NCBI RefSeq assembly: GCF_002979865.1
Contig: NZ_PCPZ01000010.1
Coordinates: forward strand, 1-49,904
Direction of reading: 5' to 3'
DNA from: Arthrobacter sp. MYb214
GTDB taxonomy: Bacteria; Actinomycetota; Actinomycetes; Actinomycetales; Micrococcaceae
DNA: 49,904 bases
Positions 25,568-32,838 of this stretch are shown piece after piece; the first letter of the stretch is position 1; each line of letters begins with the position of its first letter. The notes beneath the pieces were generated by a model that saw only the letters and a program-made list of their open reading frames with translations, was not told the DNA's origin and ran no database searches. The translations under genes and the position numbers were made by a program.

Positions 25568-26233
25568 TCAGTCCAATGCGTCCTGGCGCCAAAGCCGGGC
25601 GCAGGCTTCCAGATCCACGGCGGTGCCCATCAGGGCCTTGGCCTGCTGGGTCAGCTTGGTTCCCCGATCGCTGCTGGAAAAATCCGCGGCATCGGCATGC
25701 TCGGTCATGCCCAGCGCCAGTACCCGGCAATAGGCGGCGGTGCGTTCCAAGGCATGGGCGAAGTCGCCGTCGAAGGCGCCGGAGAGAATCGACCCGGTCA
25801 TCTTCTTCATCTCCTCGGCGGTCGGCGGCTCGGCCACTCCGGCGACGATGCGTTCGACCTGGGCACGATGGGCTCCAGCCTGGAAGCGTGCAGAATGCAC
25901 CTCGGGCTTGCTCATTGTTGCCGCGCGAACCGCATACAAGCGCCACAGGGCACCTGGCAGGGAGCGGGCCGGAGCCTCGCTCCACAGCTGCGCGAGCACC
26001 TCCAGCCCTTCTTCTTCGGCCACCGCAATCAGCCGGCGTGAAACTTCGGGGTCGTTGTTGGCAATGCCGCGCTGCACGAAAGCCTGGGCGGACAGATGGG
26101 CTGCCTCGGATACGCGCGCCGGATCAGCGCCTCCCTCGTAGGGCTCGAAATCTGCCGGGGCGAAGGGGCGTGGTTTGTGATGGCGGAATCCCGCATCCTG
26201 GGCAACTTTTGATCCTGCACGTGCACCTCTCAT
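25568..26233 (-). CDS. Conserved actinobacterial hypothetical protein
   Basis: 221 residues, mainly helical and alanine-rich, no membrane span or signal. A disordered basic N-terminus (MRGARAGSKVAQDAGFRHHKPRP) precedes helices with RRLIAVAEEEGLEVLAQLWSEAPARSLPGALWRLYAVR. No catalytic motif visible. Related proteins in Micrococcaceae are sometimes labelled as RNA polymerase beta subunits, but nothing here supports that label. The ATG at 26233 (GGAG 3 nt upstream, close) is preferred to an in-frame TTG at 26275 with no ribosome site. Upstream gene of the MFS transporter at 24293. Confidence 0.72.
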   Translation of the reverse strand: MRGARAGSKVAQDAGFRHHKPRPFAPADFEPYEGGADPARVSEAAHLSAQAFVQRGIANNDPEVSRRLIAVAEEEGLEVLAQLWSEAPARSLPGALWRLYAVRAATMSKPEVHSARFQAGAHRAQVERIVAGVAEPPTAEEMKKMTGSILSGAFDGDFAHALERTAAYCRVLALGMTEHADAADFSSSDRGTKLTQQAKALMGTAVDLEACARLWRQDALD

Positions 26234-26393
26234 GCGCTCCAGAATACTCGCTGATCCTGAGTTCTGCGCCAACAAGTGATTTAGCTTGCAAACCCCAAGA
26301 TCCAGCGGAAATTACGGGCTGCCGAATTGCGGAATACGCCGATTAATACTCATGCCGGTCCATCAGGTAGTATGGATTTTGGCCTTGTGCCGT

Positions 26394-26466
26394 GCGCCTT
26401 TAGCTCAGCTGGTAGAGCACTGGACTTTTAATCCATTGGTCGCGGGTTCGATCCCCGCAGGGCGCA
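26394..26466 (+). tRNA. tRNA-Lys (anticodon TTT)
   Basis: 73 nt. The acceptor stem GCGCCTT pairs with AGGGCGC; D-arm GCTCAGCTGGTAGAGC; anticodon loop CTTTTAA with anticodon TTT at 26427-26429; T-arm CGCGGGTTCGATCCCCGCG-like; discriminator A at 26466. CCA is not encoded. TAGTAT at 26368-26373 is a plausible -10 element, and a strong terminator follows at once. Confidence 0.96.
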
Positions 26467-26473
26467 CAAAATG

Positions 26474-26515
26474 AAACCGGACCCGGCTTGCTAACGCAAG
26501 CCGGGTCCGGTTTTT
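26474..26515 (+). terminator. Terminator of tRNA-Lys, probably bidirectional
   Basis: ACCGGACCCGGCTTGC pairs with GCAAGCCGGGTCCGGT around TAAC and runs into TTTTTCG. On the minus strand it follows the dienelactone hydrolase stop by about 40 nt and runs into TTTCATTTT, so it may end both transcripts. Confidence 0.93.
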
Positions 26516-26556
26516 CGATTTATTGTCCGGCATGGAACCAGCGGACTGCCCTCGTG

Positions 26557-27147
26557 CTAGACGTAGGGCTGGAGGAACTTGACCATGCGTTCCATCACCA
26601 ACGCGCGAGCTTCTGGATCATGCGAGCGAAGCGAGCTGTCGGTGAACAGGTGCTGCTTGCCAGGGTAGGTGAAGAGCTGGGCGATATCGCCGCCCTCTGC
26701 TTCAACGAAGCGCTGAGCTGCCTCCAGGTCGCCTTCCTTCGCGAAGAACGGGTCCTGGTCCATGCCATGGATCTGCACCGGGACATTTTCCGGCCACGGC
26801 CCGAAGCTCCAGTCGGCGTCCAGATCCACGAAGGATTCGAGCAGGATCGCGGCGATGGCGCCGGGACGTTGCTGCGCGCACTGCTGGGCCAGGGCCGCGC
26901 CCCAGGAAGTGCCGATGTAGACCAGCTCTTCGGGCAGTTTGCCAAATAGCTTGTCGACGCGTTCCTGGATCTTGTCCGCGGTCAGCTTGCCTGCCATGCG
27001 CATACCGGCATCGAAATCCTTGGGCAGCTTGCCGGCGTACAGATCCAGTGCGTGCACGGTGTGGCCAGCGGCGCGCAATTCTGCGGCCATCTCCTGCACC
27101 CCGGGGGTCAGGCCCTGGACGTGATGGAAAAGAACAATCGTAGCCAT
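26557..27147 (-). CDS. Dienelactone hydrolase family protein
   Basis: 196-residue alpha/beta hydrolase. The nucleophile elbow is GTSWGAAL (Ser near residue 79, where classical dienelactone hydrolases have Cys), followed by a histidine in PGKQHLFTD (about residue 165) and an acidic residue in GMDQDPFF. The N-terminus ATIVLFHHVQGLTPGVQEMAAELRAAGH has the HHxxG oxyanion strand. The substrate (ester or lactone) is unknown. ATG at 27147 with TAGGAG 5 nt upstream. It lies 18 nt after a small hypothetical gene. Confidence 0.88.
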   Translation of the reverse strand: MATIVLFHHVQGLTPGVQEMAAELRAAGHTVHALDLYAGKLPKDFDAGMRMAGKLTADKIQERVDKLFGKLPEELVYIGTSWGAALAQQCAQQRPGAIAAILLESFVDLDADWSFGPWPENVPVQIHGMDQDPFFAKEGDLEAAQRFVEAEGGDIAQLFTYPGKQHLFTDSSLRSHDPEARALVMERMVKFLQPYV

Positions 27148-27165
27148 GGGTGCTCCTAGCGGTTT

Positions 27166-27417
27166 CTAGCGTTCGTCGACCAGGTTCTCGATGCGCTGCG
27201 GCAAGTGCTCAATGGCCATGTCCCAGCCGGGCATCTGGCTATTGATCTCCACGCTGTACCCTTCGACCAGCATGAATTCTGCGCAGGTAAGGATTTCCTG
27301 GCCGGAACCCGTTTCATAGATGAAGGCACGTTTGATGTCCTGCCAGAGCAGGGTTGCGGACTGGTCGATCACGAGGCCGCTTTTGACGACTTCGACGGTG
27401 CGCTGGGGGTAGGACAT
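27166..27417 (-). CDS. Hypothetical protein, 83 aa, in operon with dienelactone hydrolase
   Basis: Begins MSYPQRTVEVV and contains VIDQSATLLWQDIKRAFIYETGSGQEILTCAEF, with a mixed alpha/beta pattern that suggests a small PH-like or SnoaL-like fold, but no family is recognised. ATG at 27417; an in-frame TTG lies two codons earlier. The ribosome site is poor. Read with the hydrolase gene 18 nt downstream; whether the products act together is unknown. Confidence 0.6.
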   Translation of the reverse strand: MSYPQRTVEVVKSGLVIDQSATLLWQDIKRAFIYETGSGQEILTCAEFMLVEGYSVEINSQMPGWDMAIEHLPQRIENLVDER

Positions 27418-27441
27418 ACTCAACTTGCTTTCGGGGTCCTT

Positions 27442-27483
27442 GGCGGTGTGCTTTGAACAAGTCTAAACCGGCAGCGCACCGCC
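27442..27483 (-). terminator. Probable terminator of the ABC-F gene
   Basis: GGCGGTGTGC (27442-27451) pairs with GCGCACCGCC (27474-27483) with one G-T pair and a 22-nt loop, 6 nt after the ABC-F stop. Confidence 0.5.
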
Positions 27484-27489
27484 AGGGGG

Positions 27490-29097
27490 TTAGCAAACTG
27501 GATTCGGGTAGGACTTCGCCAAGGTTCCCTGCGCATCCAGCTCCAGCAAATAGTCCAGATCCAGCTGCGACAGGAAATGCTGATCGTGGCTGACTACCAG
27601 CAACGCGCCCTTATAGGCGCCCAGTGCTTCGCTGAGCTGGCGCACGCTGTCCATATCCAGATTATTGGTGGGCTCATCGAGGATGAGCAGCTGCGCGGCT
27701 GGTTCTGCCAGCAGCAACGTCGCCAGATGGACCCGGAAACGCTCGCCGCCGGACAGCGCCGCCACTGGCCGGTCGGCGCTGGCCCCGCGCAGCAGCAACC
27801 GGGCAAGCATATTGCGCACGTCGTTCGCGGTTGCTGCTGGCGCCACCAGCGCCACGTTCTGGATCGCGCTTAGTTGGCCATCCAGGCCGTCCAGGCGCTG
27901 GGGCAGGTACCCGACCCGGTCCACGAAGAGCGTTCCGCCCGGTCCGGGGCCGGGATCTTCGCCGGCGAGCATCTGCTGGAGCAGCCGGGTCTTCCCGGAA
28001 CCATTGGGGCCGACAAGGCCCACGCGTTCGGCTCCCTGGATGATGAACTGGTGATCTTCTGCACCTAGCGCCGCGACCTGCTTGCCCGAGGGCAACTGGG
28101 GATCGGGCAGCTCGATGCTGATGTGCTCGGCCTGCCGAACCCGCCGATCGGCATCGTCGAGCCTGGCCTGGGCCGAATCGACCTTGCCATCCAGGTTTGA
28201 ACGCATCTTCCCGGCGTTCGCCTCGGATTTCTGGCGAAGGTGGTTGGCCAGGATCTTCGGCATGCCTCCGGAAAGCTGGGTGGCCCGACCCTTGCGCTTG
28301 GCCCGCGCCAACTTCGTTTCGGCCTCTGCCCGTTGGCGCTTTTCCACTTTCAGGGAGGCCTGGGCAGTTCTGGCTGCCTGCTCGGCCGCCTGCTGCTCGG
28401 TTTCAATCTGCTCGCGGTATGAGCTGTAGGGCCCTCCGAAAACGCTGAGCTTCCCGTCGTAGAGCTCCACCGTATGCTCCATGAGCTCGAGCAGCTCGAT
28501 ATCGTGGCTCACCACAACCAGCGTGCCCTTCCAGGCACGTACAAGGTCGTAGAGCAATTCACGGGCAGGGCGATCGAGGTTATTCGTCGGCTCGTCGAGC
28601 AGCGTGATCGGCGAATCGGCCAGTCGCAGGCCCAGTACCGCCAGCAGCATGACCTCCCCACCCGATAAGGTGGTGATTTGGCGGCCCAGATCCAGCCCGT
28701 CGAAGCCCAGCGGCGCCAGTTCAGCTCGAACCCGGGCTTCGGCATCCCAGTTCGCGCCCACCGCATCGAAATCCGCTGGGTCGACACTGCCGGACTCGAT
28801 AGCTTCCAAAGCCGCGAGGACCTGATGCGCCCCCAGCAGCTGGGCGACGGTCGTGTCCTGTTCCAGAGCCAGCGTTTGCGGCAGGTAGCTCAGCGGTGCG
28901 TTCGTTTCTGCCGTTCCGCTCGTTGGGCGCAGCTGCCCGGCGATCAGCTTCAGCAACGTCGATTTGCCGCTGCCGTTGGCGCCGATCAACCCGGTCCGCC
29001 CGGATGGAAACGTGCCGTCCAGATTGGCCAGGGCGCTTTCTCCCGTGGGCCAGGAAAAGCTGAGGTTGTTCAGGGTAATTGGTGGTGTCAAAGACAT
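27490..29097 (-). CDS. ABC-F family ATP-binding protein (ribosome-associated type)
   Basis: 535 residues, two ABC ATPase domains without membrane spans: domain 1 with GANGSGKST, LSGGEVMLLAVLGLRL and ITLLDEPTNNLD; a charged linker (P-site tRNA interaction motif region, about residues 230-310, rich in Arg/Lys/Glu/Gln); domain 2 with GPNGSGKTRLLQ, LSGGERFRVHLATLLL and LLILDEPTNNLD. ABC-F proteins act in the ribosomal E site, some as antibiotic-protection factors, others as translation factors; which one applies here cannot be read from the sequence. The ATG at 29097 has GGAGG 6 nt upstream. An in-frame TTG at 29214 would add 39 residues and is not preferred. A possible leader region lies upstream. 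Confidence 0.92.
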   Translation of the reverse strand: MSLTPPITLNNLSFSWPTGESALANLDGTFPSGRTGLIGANGSGKSTLLKLIAGQLRPTSGTAETNAPLSYLPQTLALEQDTTVAQLLGAHQVLAALEAIESGSVDPADFDAVGANWDAEARVRAELAPLGFDGLDLGRQITTLSGGEVMLLAVLGLRLADSPITLLDEPTNNLDRPARELLYDLVRAWKGTLVVVSHDIELLELMEHTVELYDGKLSVFGGPYSSYREQIETEQQAAEQAARTAQASLKVEKRQRAEAETKLARAKRKGRATQLSGGMPKILANHLRQKSEANAGKMRSNLDGKVDSAQARLDDADRRVRQAEHISIELPDPQLPSGKQVAALGAEDHQFIIQGAERVGLVGPNGSGKTRLLQQMLAGEDPGPGPGGTLFVDRVGYLPQRLDGLDGQLSAIQNVALVAPAATANDVRNMLARLLLRGASADRPVAALSGGERFRVHLATLLLAEPAAQLLILDEPTNNLDMDSVRQLSEALGAYKGALLVVSHDQHFLSQLDLDYLLELDAQGTLAKSYPNPVC

Positions 29098-29308
29098 GCA
29101 GGTCCTCCCGCGAATGCGAAGGGGCTGCCGGCTTGGGGGATCGCAGAATTGGCTTAACCCCGCAGGGGAGCCGCAAAGGAAAAGGATACCGAAGCCGGTA
29201 GCCGAAATGAACAAGATGCACCGTTGGGAAACGATGCGGGGTCGTCGGCTGGCTCAGTAGGTATCCATGCCAACGAGTGTAGCAGGGGGAATTGGGGTGT
29301 TAACCCCC

Positions 29309-30139
29309 TCAGTACAAGAAGATCGGGAGCCATTCCCGGTTGTGCGCGTGGACCAGCGCGAGGAACAGGACGAAGTCGAAGATCAGATGCACGCTAACTA
29401 CATAGGACAGGGACTTCGTCAGCTTGAAGGTATACCCCTGCAGCAGGGCGAAGGGAAAGGTCAGCAACGGCCCCCAGGATTGGTAGCCGATCTCCCACAG
29501 GAAGGAGGAGAAGATCACCGCTTGCAGGAGGTTGGCCTGCCAGTCCGGGAAATGCTGGCGCAGCAATGCGAATGCCGTGCAGATGAAGAACAGCTCGTCC
29601 CAGATGCCCACCGAATTAACTCCGAGGAAGAGCCGCCAGAAGATGGCTGGGTCCGAGGCGTCCGGCCAGTTCTGGTAGACACCGGTGCTGATCAGGTACA
29701 CCGGGAGGATGAAGAAGCCCAGCGCCACCACCCCCAGCAAGTACAGCTTCGCTGCCAGCGGCCACTTGAGGCCGGTGTTCACCGGGAACTTGATGATCTG
29801 CTCGCGCAAGGCGAAGCGCGAGATCAGCCAGGGCAGCAGGACTGCCGCGGCCAGCGCTGCGCCCATCAGCGCCATGTGGCCCAGGTCCAGATCGGCGTTG
29901 AGCGGAACCAGGCTGATGATCACCAGCCCTGCAGCGATCAATGCCAGATGCCGAGCGAGCCTGCGCTGGATGACCGCTGCGCACAGCAGGCTCAGCGCCA
30001 GCAGGCCGTAGCCCAACAGGTCGTTTTCGGCGCCGAAGAGGAACACTGCGGAACCCGAGAGCAGGGAGGCTGGCAGCAGCTTCCAGCTCATCGCGGGGCG
30101 GTGCGATTCGGTTGGTATCTGGCTCACGGACACAAGCAT
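29309..30139 (-). CDS. CPBP-like intramembrane protease family membrane protein
   Basis: 276 residues with about eight spans. The C-terminal part resembles the CPBP (Abi) domain: GIWDELFFICTAFALLRQ near 179-195, IFSSFLWEIGYQSWG, and HLIFDFVLF near 260. The usual EExxxR motif is altered (DE at 181-182 and no Arg at +5), so peptidase activity is doubtful. Possible start ATG at 30139, with an alternative at Met17. Function unknown; no partner gene. Convergent-neighbour spacing to menG on the same strand is 114 bp and holds the menG terminator. Confidence 0.72.
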   Translation of the reverse strand: MLVSVSQIPTESHRPAMSWKLLPASLLSGSAVFLFGAENDLLGYGLLALSLLCAAVIQRRLARHLALIAAGLVIISLVPLNADLDLGHMALMGAALAAAVLLPWLISRFALREQIIKFPVNTGLKWPLAAKLYLLGVVALGFFILPVYLISTGVYQNWPDASDPAIFWRLFLGVNSVGIWDELFFICTAFALLRQHFPDWQANLLQAVIFSSFLWEIGYQSWGPLLTFPFALLQGYTFKLTKSLSYVVSVHLIFDFVLFLALVHAHNREWLPIFLY

Positions 30140-30195
30140 GCCAGCTGGGCCGGCAGAAAGACACAGCCCGCCGCCGCGGAACCAGTGCTTTAAAG

Positions 30196-30235
30196 CTTCT
30201 GGCCCGCATCCGTCATTTCGGCTGCGGGCCAGAAG
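30196..30235 (-). terminator. Terminator of menG
   Basis: CTTCTGGCCCGCA (30196-30208) and TGCGGGCCAGAAG (30223-30235) form a perfect 13-bp stem 18 nt after the menG stop. Confidence 0.8.
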
Positions 30236-30253
30236 GAAAATTCTGGAGAAGTG

Positions 30254-30955
30254 CTACTTCCAGGCGCGGTGCACGGCGACGATGCCACCGGTCAGGTTGC
30301 GGTATTCCACGTTCTTCCAGCCAACGTTGACGAACTTGGCACCCAGTTCGTCCTGGTCTGGCCAAGCTGCAATGGATTCAGCCAAGTAGGCGTAAGCGGT
30401 CGGGTTAGGGGAAACCAGATAGCCCAGCGCAGGAATGGCGCGCGGCAGGAACTGCTTGTAGGCCGTCTTGATCGGGGCGACGGTCGGAGTGGAGAACTCG
30501 GCGACGACGATCCGTCCGCCGGGCTTGGCCACGCGGCGCATTTCGGACAGGGCCTTCTCGGTATCCGCGATATTGCGCAGACCGTAGGAGATGGTCACTG
30601 CATCGAAGGTGTTGTCTTCGAACGGCAGGTCGGTTCCGTCTCCGTAGACGAAGTTCAGCTGCGGGTAGCGCTTGCGGCCCTCATCGAGCATGCCGTGGGA
30701 CATGTCGCAAGCGGTGACGTCAGCGCCGGCTTCCGCGAGCGGGACCGAGGAGGTGCCGGTGCCTGCGGCGAGGTCGAGAATGCGCTCGCCGGGCTTTGGC
30801 GCGATCGCTTCGGTGGTGATCTTGCGCCAGTAGTTCACGATGCCGCCGGTCATCAAGGTATTGAGCAAGTCGTAGCGAGGAGCCAGCTTGTCAAACATTT
30901 CCTGAACCTGTTCGGCCTTCTTGTCCAGGCCTGCGCGCGCATTCTGAGAACTCAT
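30254..30955 (-). CDS. menG: Demethylmenaquinone methyltransferase MenG/UbiE
   Basis: Last step of menaquinone synthesis: SAM-dependent methylation of demethylmenaquinone. 233 residues with the SAM motif LDLAAGTGTSSVPLAEAG (motif I), ACDMSHGMLDEGR (II), GDGTDLPFEDNTFDAVTISYGLRN (the UbiE signature NxFDAVTxSYGLRN) and the C-terminal YRNLTGGIVAVHRAWK. The N-terminus KAEQVQEMFDKLAPRYDLLNTLMTGG is also diagnostic. Start ATG at 30955, no strong ribosome site. Its monocistronic placement, away from other men genes, is usual for the group. Confidence 0.96.
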   Translation of the reverse strand: MSSQNARAGLDKKAEQVQEMFDKLAPRYDLLNTLMTGGIVNYWRKITTEAIAPKPGERILDLAAGTGTSSVPLAEAGADVTACDMSHGMLDEGRKRYPQLNFVYGDGTDLPFEDNTFDAVTISYGLRNIADTEKALSEMRRVAKPGGRIVVAEFSTPTVAPIKTAYKQFLPRAIPALGYLVSPNPTAYAYLAESIAAWPDQDELGAKFVNVGWKNVEYRNLTGGIVAVHRAWK

Positions 30956-31014
30956 GGGTCTAAGTCTTCCATATTTGCGCGCGCCAAGGCGCCGGATGTG
31001 GGGCGAATCGCCCT

Positions 31015-31986
31015 TTAGAGAATCGATTCGAGCCGGGCGTAGCTGGCCTCCATCCCGTCGGTCATTCCGGTGGCGAGCACCATGTCGCGGGTTTGCGCAT
31101 CTGGGTAGGTGATCAGGATCGTCAGCAGGGTGCCGCCCTGGTTGGATGTCAGCGTTAATTCATTCACCGTGGCCGGGTAATCGGTGCCGATCATTTGCTC
31201 CGTGGTCCGCTCGTAGGACTGGGGCAGCGTTTCAAGTACGGTTCCAGTGAAACCGAAACCGGAGCCGTCATCGGCAGATAGCGGTTCCCACCAGTACCGG
31301 TAGGTCTCGCCGGCCTCTTGCGCCGTCACGCATTCAGCCAACTGCCATCCGTCGGGGCCGAGCATCCAACGTTTCATGAGCCGCTGGTCATGGTGGGCCT
31401 GCCAGACTTGCTCCACTGACCCGCGCACCAAGCGGGTAATGCGCACCTGGGTGTCCGACAGGATCTGTGCATCGGTGATGAAATTTTCGGCATAATTGCG
31501 CAGGTCGATGAGGACTTGCTCGATCTGGCTCATGGCCGAACGGGTGCCATCGATCATGCCCATGGAGACGACTTGTTCCAGCTCCTCAACGGAATCGAAA
31601 ACTGCTGTAATCGTCAGTTTTGATCCTTCAGGCGTCGGGTCGAAGGAGAAAACCATGCGGTTGAGGGGCAGGTCGGGGTTCGGAGTGCCGTCGGCGTGCG
31701 CAAAGCCGTCGCTGACCTCAAAGAATTTGTGCTCGACGACTTCATTCCAGATCCAGTAACCGTGGAATTCTTCGCCTTCGGGAGAAGTCATGTGGTAGTT
31801 CGAGCGGCCACCAGGGGTGGCATCGTGCCGGGTGAAAGTTGCCGGGTATTCCACCGGCCCCCAGAATTTTTCAAGTTGCCGGGCGTCCAGGTAAGCATCC
31901 CACAGGCGGGAAACCTTGACCGGAAATTCTGCGTGGACAGTCAGTGAGAGTGCTTCGGAATCTTTGACAACGGATGTGACAGGCAT
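31015..31986 (-). CDS. SRPBCC (AHSA1-type) protein with two tandem domains
   Basis: 323 residues consisting of two START-like SRPBCC domains, about residues 10-155 (RLWDAYLDARQLEKFWGP) and 165-323 (QVWQAHHDQRLMKRWMLGPDGW). Each shows the AHSA1 pattern of an initial VW-A-T-P-like helix and a C-terminal YARLESIL helix. Small ligand-binding proteins of this type are typically encoded next to an ArsR-like repressor, as here. AAGGAG lies 7 nt upstream of the ATG at 31986, and the ArsR stop is 11 bp upstream. The ligand is unknown. The tandem arrangement is a duplication and fusion of what is usually a single domain. Confidence 0.88.
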   Translation of the reverse strand: MPVTSVVKDSEALSLTVHAEFPVKVSRLWDAYLDARQLEKFWGPVEYPATFTRHDATPGGRSNYHMTSPEGEEFHGYWIWNEVVEHKFFEVSDGFAHADGTPNPDLPLNRMVFSFDPTPEGSKLTITAVFDSVEELEQVVSMGMIDGTRSAMSQIEQVLIDLRNYAENFITDAQILSDTQVRITRLVRGSVEQVWQAHHDQRLMKRWMLGPDGWQLAECVTAQEAGETYRYWWEPLSADDGSGFGFTGTVLETLPQSYERTTEQMIGTDYPATVNELTLTSNQGGTLLTILITYPDAQTRDMVLATGMTDGMEASYARLESIL

Positions 31987-31997
31987 GGGAATGCTCC

Positions 31998-32336
31998 TTA
32001 TTTGTCCCCATCGGCGAGGAAATCATCGAGCCGGCTGATGCGTTGGCGCCAGATGTCTTCGAGGGAAGAGAGTAGCTCTTGCGCGTGCCGGATGGTATCC
32101 GGTTGTCCGCGAACTATGCGTTCGCGACAACGTGCGATTTTTGTGACCAGACCAGCGGATTCCAATGCCGCGACGTGCTTCTGAACTGCCGCAAAAGACA
32201 TGTCATAGCTTGCAGCAATTTCCGAAACGCTCACCTCGGCGTTTAGCGTCCGCCGCACGATGTCTCGTCGTGTGGCATCTGCCAAGGCGCGGAAGACCTT
32301 GTTTGCCTGTTCTTCGCTCAACTCATATACAACCAT
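31998..32336 (-). CDS. ArsR family repressor
   Basis: 112-residue winged helix-turn-helix: ADATRRDIVRRTLNAEVSVSEIAASYDMSFAAVQKHVAALESAGLVTK is the canonical ArsR core. It contains no metal-binding CxC; the only cysteine (in KIARCRERIV) is single, so it is not a classic metal sensor but rather the kind paired with SRPBCC proteins. Start ATG at 32336 with TAATAT (32350-32345) and TTTACT (32374-32369, 18-bp spacer) upstream and no ribosome site: probably leaderless. A 10-bp palindrome spans the start codon, so autorepression is likely. It is followed by the tandem SRPBCC gene. Confidence 0.93.
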   Translation of the reverse strand: MVVYELSEEQANKVFRALADATRRDIVRRTLNAEVSVSEIAASYDMSFAAVQKHVAALESAGLVTKIARCRERIVRGQPDTIRHAQELLSSLEDIWRQRISRLDDFLADGDK

Positions 32337-32347
32337 TTGGTTGTATA
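32326..32347 (-). promoter_or_regulatory. Operator palindrome over the ArsR start codon
   Basis: TATACAACCA (32326-32335), two bases, then TGGTTGTATA (32338-32347): perfect 10-bp arms. It overlaps the -10 element TAATAT (32350-32345) and the ATG (32336-32334), so bound repressor would block initiation. The ArsR protein it precedes is the obvious ligand. Confidence 0.82.
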
Positions 32348-32838
32348 TTACGCCCGGAATGGGCTGGAAGTAAAGAGGTGGATCAAAACTTTTGGAGGGT
32401 AGTGTACTTATCCCCTATATAATCGACATTGTATAGGTGATATGTCACCTGCGAATTTCAGCCTTGGGATTGCGCGCCGCGGGCCGCCCCCATGCCACTC
32501 GCGAGCAGCCGTTCCCATGTCGGGAACAGGGTGCTGATGCGCATCGTGCGCGGATTTCCGATTTGCCGAACCCGAGGCGGTGGCCGATGCGATCGCATCC
32601 CTTGCCTCGGCGAGGCGTCGGGCATGAGCGGAGCGAATTCCCCAGTGCGCCCTGAGGCGACTGCTTGCGCAAAGCCTGGACGGGGCAAGCATCATCCATG
32701 GCTCCGGTGATCATGATTCAGCGCTTCTGCAGCGTCGCGCCCAGGATTGCTTGGGCGCGCGTGGCAAGTGGATGCGCTGCCCGGGGCGTTCGAGAGGCCG
32801 GATTGTAAAAATATATAGACTGGTCTATTTTTAATTGT
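32337..32838. other. 502-bp intergenic region with several dyads and no convincing gene
   Basis: The region holds the two flanking promoters but no ORF with a ribosome site and protein-like composition. Visible structure: a perfect TATAAT at 32418-32423; dyads AGGTGA-TATG-TCACCT (32435-32450), GTTCCC-ATGTC-GGGAAC (32511-32527), the 14-bp palindrome GATGCGATCGCATC (32586-32599), and a hairpin CGCGCCCA/TGGGCGCG (32736-32759). It may hold an untranslated RNA or the remains of a gene; nothing decisive can be said from sequence. Confidence 0.4.
32803..32831 (+). promoter_or_regulatory. tetR promoter with LmrA/YxaF-type operator
   Basis: TTGTAA (32803-32808), 17 bp, TATTTT (32826-32831); the ATG at 32839 is 8 nt past the -10 box and has no ribosome site, so leaderless. 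Between the hexamers, positions 32810-32827 match the published Bacillus LmrA/YxaF box AWTATATAGANYGGTCTA at every position, with TAGAC-TG-GTCTA as its dyad. Confidence 0.8.

Noticed and set aside
32408-32714. Several 70-95 residue frames on both strands between arsR and tetR
   Set aside because: No ribosome sites; compositions are Arg/Pro/Gly-rich as expected for random high-GC frames, with no motif.
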